A DNA stretch of 64,000 bases from NCBI RefSeq assembly GCF_010183535.1, contig NC_071330.1, positions 6,119,717-6,183,716 of the forward strand, written 5' to 3'. Below the pieces are notes generated by a model that saw nothing but the letters and a program-made list of their open reading frames with translations, did no database searches and was not told the origin of the DNA. Below, one piece after another: positions 11,092 through 23,477 of the stretch. This DNA is from Caenorhabditis remanei. Lineage: Eukaryota > Nematoda > Chromadorea > Rhabditida > Rhabditidae. Each line of letters opens with the position of its first letter. The first letter of the stretch is position 1. The position numbers were made by a program, and so were the translations under genes.

Positions 11092-12994
11092 ATGTTTGAA
11101 CGAATGACTGGAAATGGTAATGGAAATAAGATGAATATGAGGATTGCGATTCTTGATGAGTTACTGAGCAGGGAAATGGATGGAAGCAGTGATGGATCAT
11201 CAGCAAGGGTTAGTCATATTCATTGTTTCAAATCATTTGAGAAAAGAAAGATAGAAATTTTGAATAAAAATTATATCAGTGGTGATTTTTCCGATATATG
11301 AATCTAGTTGACACAAATGTAATACACTGAATGAATGATAATTGAGTTGTGTCGTTTTGGTCACTGAACTAGAACCAAGAATCATTCGAAAAATGATATT
11401 TTCAGGTAAATTCATTGAAGCATGTTATTAAAAGAAACAAAATGGATATGGCCGATGATGCAGCTTCCTCATTGGATCTTATGAGACGAGTATGATTAGA
11501 AAATAAATTTTTTTGCAACTAATGAGATAACTATTCAGATATTTCAAGCTGAAATCTCACGAGAAATTCATCAAATCATGGAAAGACACACTAGAACAAC
11601 CCTCTTGCCAGCAATCGAGAATCTTCGTAAGAATGGACACGTTGTAGATGAAACCGTTTTGAATGGATTGTATTGCAACATATTGGAAGCATCAAAGAAG
11701 CCCTATCAGAAGGATCCAGAACCAACTCCACCGCCGAGCACAAATGGAAATGGATTTCTTGATATTGGTATTCAAGATCTCGAGACTCACGAGAACAATT
11801 TGAAGGTGTGTAGGGAAATGTTTTCAAACAGAGTTCAAGAGAGATTTTTCATATCTCGCATAAATGTTCTATTATAAAATACCGAGGGATCAAAAACTAA
11901 TCTCAAAAGTTCCCAAAAAATTCAAACGTTATACTTTTAGAGAGGATACGAGTCAGACAGCTCAGATGTCTCCGGTGTAAGTCACTGCTCTGACGCTAAA
12001 CGTCGTCGGGGCCGCCCACGTAAAGATGAAGAAGCATATCGACTAGAGATGACACCACCGACAATGAACGAGGTTATTAGATGGAATCCGGATCGTATCG
12101 ACGTGAACACTCGTTTTGTGACTGCTACAAAGATTGCACAAGTGTTAGGAATGCCACCATCTATACTGTTCAATAAATATCCACGAATGTTCAGAGTGAG
12201 TAGTCAGAAAACTGTTGTTGTTCAAAAACTACTCTATTCCAGTACTCCTGCGATGAAGACGACAAGAACATTCTTCACGATCAGAACCGGCTGATTCGGG
12301 CACCTGGCCGATGCTATCTGCTTGTTGCTGAAGATGCCCGTCAACTTGTGTCCCCTACCTATTTGTGAGTTTGTTATGAATTGTTAGAGGAAACTAAAAA
12401 AGAGAAAGGAAATTATTATCTTTCTGAAAGAAAAACTTGCCGATGGATAATGATTGCTCTAAATTAGAAAACGCTTGGCTGAGCAGCACTTCCTTTACAC
12501 CTCAGAAAGAATACGAAGCACAATGAAAAATAGAAGATTACATCATTCCGAAGAAGAAAAAATAAGAAGAAGATGATTAGTGTGAAAATACAGAAAAATT
12601 GAAGAAATAATTCAGAAAATTCGATGAGAAAATCGAGTTTGGCTTAAAAAATAACGTTAATTAAAAATTTTCTAGCTGGTCCGCGAACTGTACGAGAGGA
12701 GAACAGTGGGGCGCATTTTCATTTCCCAGATTTCGCTGAAATTCTTTCTGGAATTCCATGTTTTTGTGAGAATATAAGTATAGAATAAGATAAATTTTGT
12801 ACCGAAATGAACAAAACAATATGAAAAAAAAATAAACAAAATTAAAACAAATTTGAATTGTTTTTTTCAGCCAAGAAATCCTCGGCGCTTCCTTCCTCAT
12901 CTCCGAGCCACTTCTCTCAAAAATTCGTCAAAAAGCTGGATTGACATATGAAAAGTACAAAGTATTCCTTCCACAACAGCCCAGTTTCATTTAA
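11092..12994 (+). CDS. DNTTIP1 (TdIF1)-type subunit of an HDAC complex
   Basis: Six exons: 11092-11208, 11406-11489, 11539-11805, 11941-12195, 12243-12364, 12871-12994. They total 969 nt, 322 aa, close to human DNTTIP1 (329 aa). The N-terminal helical region (to about residue 150) corresponds to the dimerisation part. An AT-hook-like KRRRGRPRKD sits at about 176-185, preceded by an acidic/serine patch. The conserved C-terminal DNA-binding region (about 200-322) contains NTRFVTATKIAQVLGMPPS and APGRCYLLVAEDARQLVSP. In vertebrates DNTTIP1 joins HDAC1/2 and MIDEAS in the mitotic deacetylase complex; a nuclear role here is inferred from that. From memory the C. elegans counterpart is T23G5.6. It lies upstream of dat-1 on the same strand, but 800 bp apart, so not in a tight operon. 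The last intron (506 bp) is AT-rich with nothing identified. Confidence 0.92.
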
Positions 12995-13796
12995 TTCTTG
13001 TTTATATAGAAGTTCTGTTTGAATTGTATCTTTTTTTTTGAAAATTCTCCATTGCATTTCGTCACAGAACTATTCAAATTGCTACCGTATTCCCTGAAAA
13101 TTGACCTCATACTCTCGTATACCAATCGAATTCTTTAAACCCATTAGTATCCCCGTTTAGCTTTCTTCAGTATCTGTGTACACTATGCCCTTTTCCACAT
13201 CCAAATATCTTCCTGTCCTTTTTGCCTCCCTCTACTCAAAAATAATAAATCCATGGCTATTTCAGTATGTCTTTTGTGGGTGCCCCAACACAAACGAGAA
13301 CCGAAACCAGATAATCGCACATACCTACATACATACTCACATAGCTCGCAATAAATGTAGAAAAAGAAAGAAGAAGAAAAGAAGTATAAGTAGATAGATG
13401 CTTTCCGGCAATTATCCACCGCACCGTAGTCTTCTGGAGGAGAGACTGTGCGTTGTCAGGAGACGCAGACATGATTCAGAAGCAGAATTCAGTAGAAAAA
13501 CGACGATGATATTGGGGCTGGCACACCGGAATATTCGACATGCCACATATCTCTCTTCTCGGATTCCTTCTCAAGAATCCAGGCAATCCCCTCACTTTTT
13601 TTCATTCTTTCAATGGAAGAACAAGAGTTTTTCTGGTGGAAAGTAGCTCAGTTCATTGACGATTTGTTTTGAATAAAGATGATTTCATATTTTGATAAAT
13701 GTGTATTTGTATAGTTTAATGAAATTTCAATTCAGATACAAAAACTTCGAAAATTGAGCCCAATTCTGGTATCTTCGTTTTGATTTATTCCTAATC
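12995..13796 (+). promoter_or_regulatory. dat-1 upstream region
   Basis: 800 bp between the DNTTIP1-type stop and the dat-1 start, the size of the fragment that drives dopamine-neuron expression in C. elegans. ETS-type cores are visible, for example ACCGGAA at 13525-13531 and its reverse TTCCGG near 13402-13407. In C. elegans, dopaminergic genes use an ETS factor (AST-1) with homeodomain partners. Which of these sites matter is inference. An open frame at 13398-13646 overlaps it and looks like chance. Confidence 0.5.
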
Positions 13797-16613
13797 ATGC
13801 AGTTGGTGCCAACAGGTAAATGATGTTTCGGTATTGTGACATGTAGAGTTGCTACCGTAATCTATAAACTTTTAAAAAACTTGTATAGTGACTCAGCTTT
13901 TAGCAAATCGGTTTTTGAGATGGCTACAGTATCAGTATCCCTTCCCGCATGATTCAGTTAAAAATTACTAACTTACAAAGAGTGTCACAGTCTCTCTGCC
14001 TGTTCAATGAACTCAACATTTTGAGGATAGTCAGAAAACATCTAGAGATTCAACTTTGTAATTTGAAGTTTTTTATGCAAGCTCATCCCAGACAGTTACA
14101 GCCGATAGAAAAACTTCGCGATCCTTTTCCCTGCTGGGAAAATCGCATAACTATACGAAGAGTGCTTGTACAAAACATCATTGTGCTCAGTACTGTAGTT
14201 CTAACTTTTTAAATATAAAATTACCCAAAACCCAATAATTTTCAATTAGTAACCTGTTTCTCACTTTCCAGACGATCCTGACGAAAAGATCCGTCGACCG
14301 TCGAATGGCATCCAAAGTACCACCCTTCCCACAGATGGTCCAGTCACAGAAGAACACAAAGATCCAGCAAGAGAACAATGGTCTGGGAAGGTACTCTATT
14401 TTTCTCCATCTCTCTCTCATCTCTCATATCCTCCTATTCCAGCTCGACTTCCTTCTATCCGTCGTCGGATTTGCTGTAGATCTCGGAAACATTTGGCGGT
14501 TCCCATATCTTTGTTTTAAAAATGGAGGAGGAGTCTTCCTGATTCCTTACTCCATTATGGTCCTTCTCACCGGCGTTCCCTTATTTTATATGGAATTGTG
14601 TTTGGGACAATATTATAGAAAAGGAGCAATCACAACGTGGGGAAGAATATGCCCATTGTTCAAAGGAATTGGATATTGTGTTATTCTGACTGCATTTTAT
14701 GTCGACTTCTTTTATAACGTCATTCTTGCATGGGGACTTCATTATCTTTATACTTCCTTTAGGTGAGTTCAAATCTTCCCAACGGATTCAATAATTCAAA
14801 TTTTCAGTTTCAATCTCCCATGGGCATCATGTAACAACACTTATAATTCGGCTGCTTGCTATGAACCTCACTGGTCTGAAGACGGAACAACAATGTGTCG
14901 GAGTGCAAATGAATCTGTCTCTGCTGAAAAAATTTCAGCTGCTGAAGAATATTTTTAGTATGAATCTAAGAAACGGGGTGGTATTAACAGTTTGATTTCA
15001 GTAAGGGATTTCTGGGACTTCACGAAGCGAATGCTCCAAACTCTCATGTCATTCGAAGTGTTACCGATCTGGGAAGTGTTCGTTGGGATATTGCGGTAAG
15101 CTTCAAATCTTGAATTTTTGAAATTTATTCGTTTCAGCTCTCTCTATTCGTTGTCTATCTGATCTGCTATTTTTCAATGTGGAAAGGAATTCACACTTCC
15201 GGAAAAGTTGTCTGGTTTACTGCTCTTTTCCCATATGTTGTACTTGGTATTCTATTTATTCGAGGAGTAACTCTTCCCGGATGGCAGAAGGGAATCGAAT
15301 ATTACCTTCGTCCAAATTTTGAGATGCTCAAGGTAATATATTAGAGGGAATGACAAGATCGGACATAAGAATTTCAGAGACCATCTGTCTGGCAGGATGC
15401 TGCAACCCAAGTGTTTTTCTCTCTTGGACCTGGATTCGGAGTTCTTATGGCGTATTCATCTTATAATGATTTCCACAATAACGTTTATGTGTAAGTGGAT
15501 GAATCTTCCATCTCAATAGCAAATCAAAAATTCCAGCGATGCCCTCTTCACCTCCTTCATCAACTGTGCCACCTCTTTCCTCTCCGGATTCGTCATTTTC
15601 TCAGTTCTCGGATATATGTCATGCAAATCTGGAAAACCAATTGAGGCAGTAGCTCAAGAAGGACCCGGACTCGTGTTCGTTGTCTATCCGGAAGCACTTT
15701 CCACTATGCCGTATGCTCCGTTTTGGTCGGTTCTCTTTTTCTTGATGCTCATGACTCTCGGATTGGATTCTTCGGTATTTTAAGAGTTTTTTGCTCTGAC
15801 AGATTCTGATAAAAGAAGTTTCAGTTCGGTGGATCTGAAGCAATCATCACTGGTCTCTCTGATGAATTCCCTATTTTGAAGAAGAATCGAGAGATTTTTG
15901 TCGGATGCCTCTTCTCTTTCTACATGATTATCGGAACCGCAATGTGTACTGATGTAAGAATACTGATTGGCGGACAAACTGAAAATTAGAGAATTTTCAG
16001 GGTGGAATATTGATAATGGAATGGTTGATCATTTACGGAACCACTTGGGGCCTTCTGATTGCTGTCTTCTGTGAGGCAATGGTTATCGCCTACATTTATG
16101 GTACAATCTGAAACTGACAGGAACCTAAAATGATTTTTCTATTCTTCCAGGACTCCGCCAATTCGTGCGTGACGTCAAAGAGATGATGGGATTCAGACCA
16201 GGAAACTACTGGAAGTTCTGTTGGAGTTGTGCTGCCCCCGCGATTCTTTTGGTGAGCACGAAGGTCCAGTTCTGATTTCCATATATAAGATTTTCAGTCA
16301 ATGATCATATCGAACTTCATAAATTATCAAGCGCTCACCTACCAAGACTACAAATATCCGACAGCAGCCAACGTGATAGGAATCATTTTCGCGCTCTCCG
16401 GCGCCTCGTTTATTCCGTTCGTAGGGATCTACAAGTTTGTGAATGCAAGGGGGAACACCATGTCCGAGGTTTGTCTCTTTTTCAATGAGAACATCCATCC
16501 AGAATCATTTTCAGAAATGGCAGCGAGTGACAATGCCGTATCGTAAACGACCCAACCAAACCGAGTATATTCCGATTCCCACCACTCAGCCACACTGTGA
16601 CATTATGCTTTGA
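13797..16613 (+). CDS. dat-1: sodium/chloride-dependent dopamine transporter DAT-1
   Basis: Thirteen exons: 13797-13815, 14272-14390, 14443-14762, 14808-14957, 15002-15095, 15138-15332, 15378-15490, 15537-15774, 15825-15953, 16001-16100, 16151-16251, 16298-16468, 16515-16613. They total 1848 nt, 615 aa, the C. elegans DAT-1 length. The SLC6 signature [19 protein letters not shown] is in TM1; its Asp (about residue 59) is the monoamine-binding aspartate equivalent to human DAT D79. The large second extracellular loop keeps a cysteine pair and N-glycosylation sequons (for example SANESVS). The protein clears dopamine into presynaptic terminals. The first coding exon is only 19 nt and is recognised by MQLVPT and its phase. 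C-terminus: [16 protein letters not shown] follows at 16845-16850. Confidence 0.97.
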
Positions 16614-18111
16614 ATAGGTCTCTCTCTCTCTCTTTTATTTTCTACTTTTCCTTAACCTTAGTTTCTCCTTTCGTTTACACTTTCTACATTACACCCCTTT
16701 CTTTAGCCCCCTTCCGTTCTTCTTCTCTATTTCCTTTGATTTTCCTTTTGTTTTACACTTTTTTCTTTTTCTCTTTCAAGAACTTTCTCTCTCTTTTCAT
16801 TTTTTAGATTCTCCTAACTTTTTTCTCCGAACAGTAACATGTTTAATAAAGTTCCTTGACCCATTCTAGCAGTTATCCATCCAAAAAACCCCCGATTTCA
16901 CACAAGAAGTACAGTAACCGGTTATGAGAGACACAACAGTTTTGTTCCTTTTCCAGCCAACACACATCTTCATTTTCTTCTGTTACAACGAACCGCTATT
17001 CATCGGTGGTGTAATTGAACGTTGTCATGGATGTCTCTCTCCGTCTCATTTATGAATTTTTCAATGTGTATTCCCATTAACATTTTGATTGAAATATTAG
17101 TTGTTCCAAAAACCAAAGTTTGTCAGGAAACCTGATCTGGTCGAGAGTGTGTTTGATGGTTTTCTAAACAAATGGTTTGAGTTGTGAAGACACTGGAGAC
17201 GAGGGGCAGTAGGTTTTTTGGTTTCACTTTTTGACAGGTTGACAGGTTACTTTGGTAGGTCTGGGGGACTTCAAGAGGTAGCTTAATTAGCGAGCGGGAA
17301 TTCCAATATCTTTCGTTATTTTCCCTAAATCTGTTTCTGTTTATCAAAATTTTTTAAAATTAACTAATCAAGTTTTCCTTTCGTGAATATAACTTGCACA
17401 TGGATAGCCATTTTCAGTATCTTTCATCAAATTGTATGAATACAGGACAGTAAAAGTGGTCCATCTTTAGGCACGAAAATAGAAAGTCTAAAAGATTTCA
17501 AAATAGCAGTATAACTATTTACTGATTGATCTACATTTCACAACTGATAATTGTTTTGTGTGAGCTCACCTATAAGAATCGGAGTCATCCAAATTTCACT
17601 GTAAAAAGATTGAGTTCTCTCTTTGAAGATTGAGTTCTGATATCAAATCTAACTCTCTGAAATTTTTATGGATTCGGGGTTTTTCAGTGAGGTATAAGTG
17701 AGTGATTTTCATGGTACTGAGGATCCATCATTATTATTTCAAAGGATAAGTGGAATGCTCTCCAATAATTACCTCGTTTCTCATCCTTCAATCATCTTGT
17801 CACACTTTATTACTCTTCCCCCTCTTCAACATGTCCTCCTGATGTCTCCACCTTGTTTCCTTCTCCTTCTCCAACCAGGTGTTCTTCTTCTACGTTGCCG
17901 CATCCTGCTCTCACGGGCCATTTTCTCCTCCCTCTCCTCTACGTCTCCTCTCTCTCTATCTTCCGTACCGTTTTGTCCCTCCATTAATAATCATCTGTTC
18001 CAGCCCACCGGAACTTGTCTTCTGTTCAACAACTCACATGTATTAATTCGATTAGATTTTGCCGATTAGTACAGTACATATTTCTTTTCATTTCTTGTTC
18101 ACGATTAAGCT
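16614..18111. other. intergenic between dat-1 and the first RING gene
   Basis: The dat-1 3' UTR is pyrimidine-rich and ends near the AATAAA at 16845-16850. Beyond it I see no gene; the open frame at 17698-18069 is T/C-rich and has no ATG at its start. Confidence 0.5.
16845..16850 (+). terminator. AATAAA polyadenylation signal of dat-1
   Basis: Canonical hexamer 231 bases after the dat-1 stop codon, in TTTAATAAAGTTCC. Confidence 0.75.
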
Positions 18112-18798
18112 ATGCATGACGAAGATTTCTGTTGCGCTGTATGCTTGGACTTTTTCATTGAGGTGGGTCACATGTCATAGGGGTTTTCGTATACTTCATA
18201 TTTTTATGTTTCAGCCCTGTATCATAAAATGCGGCCACTCGTTCTGCCATTTATGCATTGAAAGTCATTTGAACATCACTGAAAAATGTCCGTTGTGTCG
18301 TGCATTTCCCGGGAATCCAATAAAAAATCGGTGAGTTGATTTATGAATTTTTCAAAATTTCATGTTTAGTTTGAAATGTGAGTTTTCAGTCATTGACTGG
18401 CGGTTTCTTTGATATGAAAGCAATTAATTATTATTTCAGACAACTAGAATCTCTAACAATGAGTTATATATCATTTCGGAATCTATCGACTTCTTACTAT
18501 GAAAGAATGAAATCAAACAGGAAAAAGTTGGTTCTTCAACAGAAAGCACTCTTGATTATATACACAGAGTTGAGTGATAAACCTGGTCAATCAACAGAAC
18601 TGCATAATTTAATGAAAGTGAGAGCATCAATTTTTGAAATGACACCTAAAGTTTCATTTTCAGAACGTGCAAGACGAAGAACTAAAATCTGAAATCAGAA
18701 GGCAAGTGAGGCAACAAGTTGGCATCGGGTTGGAACATATTGGAGATCTGGAAGGGGACACTGTAACTATTCGTCTGAAGTCTTCTTCATCAAAATAG
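18112..18798 (+). CDS. small C3HC4 RING-finger protein
   Basis: Four exons: 18112-18162, 18215-18330, 18440-18617, 18664-18798. They total 480 nt, 159 aa. The RING occupies residues 8-45 with ligands C8, C11, C23, H25, C28, C31, C42 and C45 (CCAVC, CGHSFCHLC, CPLC), starting almost at the N-terminus. The rest is a helical, basic tail (QQKALLIIYTEL; EIRRQVRQQVGIG) without a domain I recognise. The acceptor at 18440 was chosen over the nearer TTTTCAG at 18388 because only it keeps frame (AATCG joined to ACAACTAG). A RING of this type is presumably an E3 ubiquitin ligase; the substrate is unknown. AATAAA follows at 18834. The next plus-strand gene is also a RING protein, but the sequences outside the RING do not look alike. 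Confidence 0.82.
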
Positions 18799-18833
18799 AT
18801 GCGTGTATATAAGGAACTTTGTATTACTGTGTA

Positions 18834-18839
18834 AATAAA
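18834..18839 (+). terminator. AATAAA polyadenylation signal of the first RING gene
   Basis: Canonical hexamer 36 bases after the stop codon. Confidence 0.75.
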
Positions 18840-19698
18840 AAATTATTTGTCAGACTTTCTTTGTTTGTGTGCTTCTGATTACGCAACTTTCATTGAGATG
18901 ACCTCTCAGTGAATTCGTTTGTTTATTGTCCCATAAATTTCCTTTCCTGACACAAATTGACAGAAGTTTTCTCTGCGAGAAGCTAACAGGTGCCATCTGC
19001 GGTTCCTTTCCATTTCATTCCATATCTCAAGGTCTCGAGGTTTTACTCAAAATTTTGATTATAAAGAGTTAAGATACATGACGTCTAGACATCCGACGTC
19101 ACAAGTATCATACAAAATAATTGTCTCTCGGGGGATTCCCATCTGAAGAGCTCGTGTTGTCATAGCATCAAGCCCGAGTCGTCGTGCCAGGCGTTTTTTT
19201 TTCGTCATTGCTTTACGAGAAACGAAATGAGAAGCGATTCGATCTATACGAAGTGTGTTGTATACATTTGAGAGCTCTGGGAGTCTTTCTTGTACTTCTG
19301 TGTAAGTGATATTCCATAGTTTATGTGATTCTTTGAAACACAATATGACGTGTGTCAATAGGGAATTTCAAAAGATCAGGAGATGACGGTTTCAGACAGA
19401 GTATAATCACCTTTTAGTTTTGAAAATGAAGTTGTAGTCAGAGGATTTCAGTTTCATTCTGCTCAGTTGTTCTTTCAAAGTATTTGAATTTAGTCCTCTT
19501 ATTTATAACAGGAATAGTCAACAAAATCATAGAGTCCACCCTAATTACTTTGATAACACGTGCTAAATGAAATTCATCATCTCTTTCTCTCCAAGCTCCG
19601 CTTTCTCAATTTCTCAATTTCCTAATTCAACTAAAACACTCATTTCACATCTTCAGAACCTTACATAAATATAAAACTTTTCCGAAGCCAGTCTCCAC
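18840..19698. other. intergenic with one unproven minus-strand open frame
   Basis: A 99-codon frame at 19358-19059 (-) is protein-like (KKKRLARRLG, PRETIILYDTCDVG) but starts at TTG, has a stop just upstream, and no acceptor joins it to a neighbouring exon in frame. I see no polyadenylation signal after it. Confidence 0.35.
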
Positions 19699-19704
19699 TT
19701 TATT
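19699..19704 (-). terminator. AATAAA signal downstream of the 148-aa frame
   Basis: Minus-strand AATAAA 38 bases past the stop codon of the frame at 19742-20188; it is the main support for that frame being transcribed. Confidence 0.4.
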
Positions 19705-19741
19705 ACCTATAATAAAATGAACCTTTTTCTTCTTCTTCAAC

Positions 19742-20188
19742 TCATAAAATTTCAAGTTTTCGATCTTTTGAATCCAGTGGTTTTCCTCGTTCTTGTAATC
19801 TAACTTTTAAAGAAAAGGAATGCACTAGATGATTCATAAAACTTCTTCCCATGTAGAACGTAGTATCTATTGAGATTTCTCTCGATACAGAAGAAATTAT
19901 TCGAAATAGGGTATTCTTGTACCCGGATCCATTCCGTCTCCTCTCATAATTGTAGTTGCTTTTTGTCGTTTCATGCCGGAAAAGATCGAAACATTTCCTT
20001 ATATCTCTGAGTTCTGTATCCCTGTTCCTTATTAGTTTCTGGGACCTTGGGGATGTCGAATTCGTTTTCGAAATTTTGATTTCCGGATGTTTATTCTTCA
20101 CGAGACATATAATTCCCGGGTATCGCTCGTATCTTTTCAAATAAGCACATAAATCTCTCTCATGCCAAAAAAAATGTGGGCGAGACAT
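19742..20188 (-). CDS. hypothetical basic 148-aa protein
   Basis: An uninterrupted frame from ATG (20188) to TGA, with an AATAAA 38 bases after the stop and a possible acceptor (AATGTTCAG) ten bases before the ATG. The product is rich in Arg, Lys and Ser, with no signal peptide, membrane span or family motif I recognise. It is unusual for this genome in having no introns. It may be a real lineage-specific gene, the remnant of one, or chance. Confidence 0.35.
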   Translation of the reverse strand: MSRPHFFWHERDLCAYLKRYERYPGIICLVKNKHPEIKISKTNSTSPRSQKLIRNRDTELRDIRKCFDLFRHETTKSNYNYERRRNGSGYKNTLFRIISSVSREISIDTTFYMGRSFMNHLVHSFSLKVRLQERGKPLDSKDRKLEIL

Positions 20189-22066
20189 GGACAAAGCCTG
20201 AACATTATTGTACCGTTCTATGATTTTATTTATTTATTTTTCTCATTCAAACCCTTTTTCGTTTTTGGATTTCTCAGCTGTATTTGAAAACTGAGTTATT
20301 TGTGTATTTTATATCTTTGGTCTAGAGTTCTCTTCTATTTTTCCATTCTTGTTTCCTTGGTGCCACGTCAGTTTTCATATAAATCATCACGAGAGGAGTG
20401 TTTCAATGCCATTCCTTCTTTCTTTCACCCAGGTTTGTGGTTCAGTTTTTATTCAGATTTCTTTCTACTAAATGTTCCAAATAAAGAAGAACTCGTGTCA
20501 CTTCTTCTGATTTTCGAATATAAATGTATCCGTTCAACAATAGAAAAAGAAAACCAACACACTTTTTTCTCTTCGTTTATTCCCACCCTCTCATTTTTAT
20601 TCCGTTTATTCATTCGTTCAACTCTCGCTTCTCGCTGTTTCTGCTTGCACAATTATTCGTTTTTTGGTTAGTTCTTGTGGGATAGAACGTTCTGGAAACA
20701 TTTAAAATTTTGAGAGTAGGAATACAGTTCAGAAACGGAGACTATGCAAGGAGGATTTTGATTGTAAAACTTAGTAGTTTTGTAATCAACGATCCAAACA
20801 GAATCGCAGCACAGTTTTCATAATCCCGCTTCACCGAAACTGATTATAATGTCGTAAGAAACAAAAAGACACCGAGAAAACAAATGTCAACTTTTTGAAT
20901 GAATTCCGGCTGAGAGAAGTTATGAAGTTAATGAAGCGTTTATACAAAAGAGTACAGTTTTTAAGCCAAATCTTCGGATCTTTGGATTTTTTCATTACAG
21001 TACTTTCATAACATTGTGGTTCATAGCAATCGCTGCAAACTTCTAAACTCATCGCCTATTGAATATAACTGAAACGTCACTGGAAATCGTGAAAGCTTTT
21101 AGCAGTGAGTCTAAATACACTGTTTCCTAGAATACCCTCCCTCACTAACAATATTTTTCAAATAGACCCACTATGCGATGTCCAAAAGTATAATTTCTTT
21201 GAACAAATCTTGTCAGAAAGTGTTGATATCATCTTCCAGACCTCCATAATCATTCATCAGAAGTTCTAGAAGAGAATGTTACGATTTTGAGATTATTATA
21301 TACAACATGCACTCTGTGGATGGAATGAAAATACAATATTCATCAAATTGTTGTATTTGGAGGCGGAGGAAGTCTAGCTATCATTTTTCTGCGGCTGGCT
21401 AGCTAGTCTCGTTTTTTTCTCCGGAGAGATGTATAATCAACTCATAAACTTTCTGCCGTCAAAACTATGTGTCTATCAGAGTGACAACAAGAAAACTACT
21501 GATAAAGAAAGCACATAATAATTGTTTTCTATAGTTATTATGCAAGAATGTTTCCTGTTTTCTTCAAGTGAATGAGACCAGGCACTCGATTGATTTCTGT
21601 CGAATCATAACTATCGTCCGAATGAAAATTCGTTTTTCTGTAGTCACGAGAAGTGGTGGCACAAAAGAATTATCTCGATTTAAAATCTTTTTTCGCCGGA
21701 GTACATCTTGACATTGTACTGTGTTAAAATTTCGTTCCCACTAATACTTTTTCTTTAAGATTCATGTGAATTCAGTTCAACTTATTTCAATTTGAACTCT
21801 CATTAAAACTCCCTCATCCGATTGTGAAACAGCTCTCATCATGAAAATCAAAACAACAGACTGCATACAGGTGTCTCTTTTTCCTTCTATTCTCTCATTC
21901 TCTATTTCTCTTTTTCTGTTTCAACTGAACCTTGCCACCAGCCGGTCACTTTCTCTCTCTCTTTTCATTTCTTTTCCATTCATTCATTCCGTTCATTCTC
22001 TTCTTCCATTCTACCACTTCTCATTACTCAAACCATCCATTTTTTCCGGTGCTGCACTGCCCAAAA
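20189..22066. other. intergenic, upstream of the RING membrane gene
   Basis: AT-rich; open frames at 20300-20671 (+) and 20831-21052 (-) are low complexity and unsupported. The last 230 bases before the start at 22067 are strongly pyrimidine-rich (runs of TCTC). Confidence 0.5.
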
Positions 22067-23477
22067 ATGCCATGGTGTCAGTGTCGACCACGCTTCGCCC
22101 CGGTGATTTATGTGCTCTTCTTCTATGCGATGTACATGTTGATGGTGTTCCCAGTGATGGAGTTATTGGGTTATGGAATGAAAATTCTGATGGGGATTGA
22201 CATTGGAACACAGTCTTCGATGACTCGATGGGTTTATGGAATCTGTCTGTTCACTTTCGTCCCGTGCTATCTCATCATCTTCTACTCGAGTTGGGTAAAG
22301 CACAGAGCCAAGCCGTTGTTCACTCCAAAATGGAAAACTAAGTAAGTCGTGAGGAGAATGTATGCAGCCTTCAGCACGCTTATCTAGATGACCTATTCGG
22401 CATTGAAATTGTGAGAGGGATACTTGTGAACAAAGGTCGTTCAATTTAACATCTGTTTTCTTCTCCAAACGAACCGCAAAATTTTTCCGAAAAGTAGTCG
22501 ATCAGGCACCACATTTCAAATATTCTATTTTTTCAGCGAACCAATGGAAGAAGACGACGTCCAGTGCACCATCTGCTATGATCTGATTGTCGATGTGAGC
22601 TCTTTCTGATCTTCATTCCACTCCTAATCCACAATTTTCCAGCCTCGAACCCTCCGTTGCCAACATTCTTTCTGCAAAAAGTGCATTGATCAATGCCTTC
22701 CTCTCACCAGACGATGCCCTTCATGCCAACAATGGGTCTATTGGAGCCGAAAGAATAAGTGAGCGATCAAATTACTCTCATAACTATAATATCTGTGACA
22801 CAATTTGTTTATAGATTGTTCAAATCGAAAGTTTTGCTTTGGGTTCGAGAGCAAGGAAGAGAGGAAGAATACGAGGAGGTTCTCAAAATTAAAGCGGATA
22901 TCAAACCACCAAAGTATGGATGTTGGACAAGATTCTGGCCTCTGGTTTTGCCGTTTTTTGAGGTGAATCTAATCAGAGATGTACGTCTTTCTATGTTAAT
23001 TTATGTGAATTAGTTTGTTTCCTTCTATCTAAACCACAATCTCTCGAAGATTCTTATCTTTATCTATTGCTCCAGGTCCCGGAGCGAGAGAACCAACGCC
23101 GCCTCAACGGACGTCGCCGTCGACGTCATATGCGTGGAGCTGTAGTCGAGCCAGTCCCAGCCGGAGAACCTGATTCTCTTATTGTCCGTGTTGTAGATGA
23201 AGTCGAAGAAGACGTTTCTCTCGAACGACCACCAACTCCAGTTCCTCCTCCACTCGAATCTCCTGATGAACCCTCTGTTCCATTCAGTCATTCTGAATCC
23301 ATTGAACTCTCTGAATGCATAGAATCCCCTGAAATCTCTGAATCCTCAATCGAACCAGTTGAATCTCCAACTACTGTATCGAATATCCCCGAACCGTCTG
23401 ATCCTCTTCTCTCTTCTTCTTCTTCCCTCTCCTCTGTTCATAAGTCAACCCATCAATCCCTCGATGAAATTGTCTGA
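22067..23477 (+). CDS. RING-finger protein with two transmembrane spans
   Basis: Five exons: 22067-22341, 22537-22594, 22643-22758, 22815-22980, 23076-23477. They total 1017 nt, 338 aa. The cysteine-containing N-terminus MPWCQC is followed by two hydrophobic spans (about 11-33 and 55-76). A C3HC4 RING spans residues 102-139 (C102, C105, C117, H119, C122, C125, C136, C139; motifs CTICYD and CQHSFCKKC). A basic stretch (RRLNGRRRRRHMRG) precedes an acidic, Pro/Ser/Glu-rich tail of about 100 residues (repeats such as ESPEISESS). The frame is open upstream to 21932, but 22067 is its first ATG. This looks like a membrane-anchored E3 ligase with RING and tail on the same side of the membrane; the organelle cannot be read from the sequence. 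AATAAA lies at 23743. Confidence 0.85.

Noticed and set aside
13398..13646. 82-codon plus-strand frame before dat-1
   Set aside because: It overlaps the expected promoter, has no splice or polyadenylation support, and its composition is arginine/serine biased.
17698..18069. Plus-strand frame before the first RING gene as a possible N-terminal extension
   Set aside because: It is pyrimidine-driven low complexity, and the RING exon has its own ATG at 18112 with a good fit to the domain start.
18388..18439. Nearer TTTTCAG acceptor for exon 3 of the first RING gene
   Set aside because: Using it creates an immediate stop; the acceptor ending at 18439 keeps the frame.
19059..19358. Minus-strand 99-codon frame rich in Arg and Leu
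   Set aside because: Starts at TTG, has a stop directly upstream, and the only nearby exon (ending at an AAAAG/GTGATT donor) does not join in frame.
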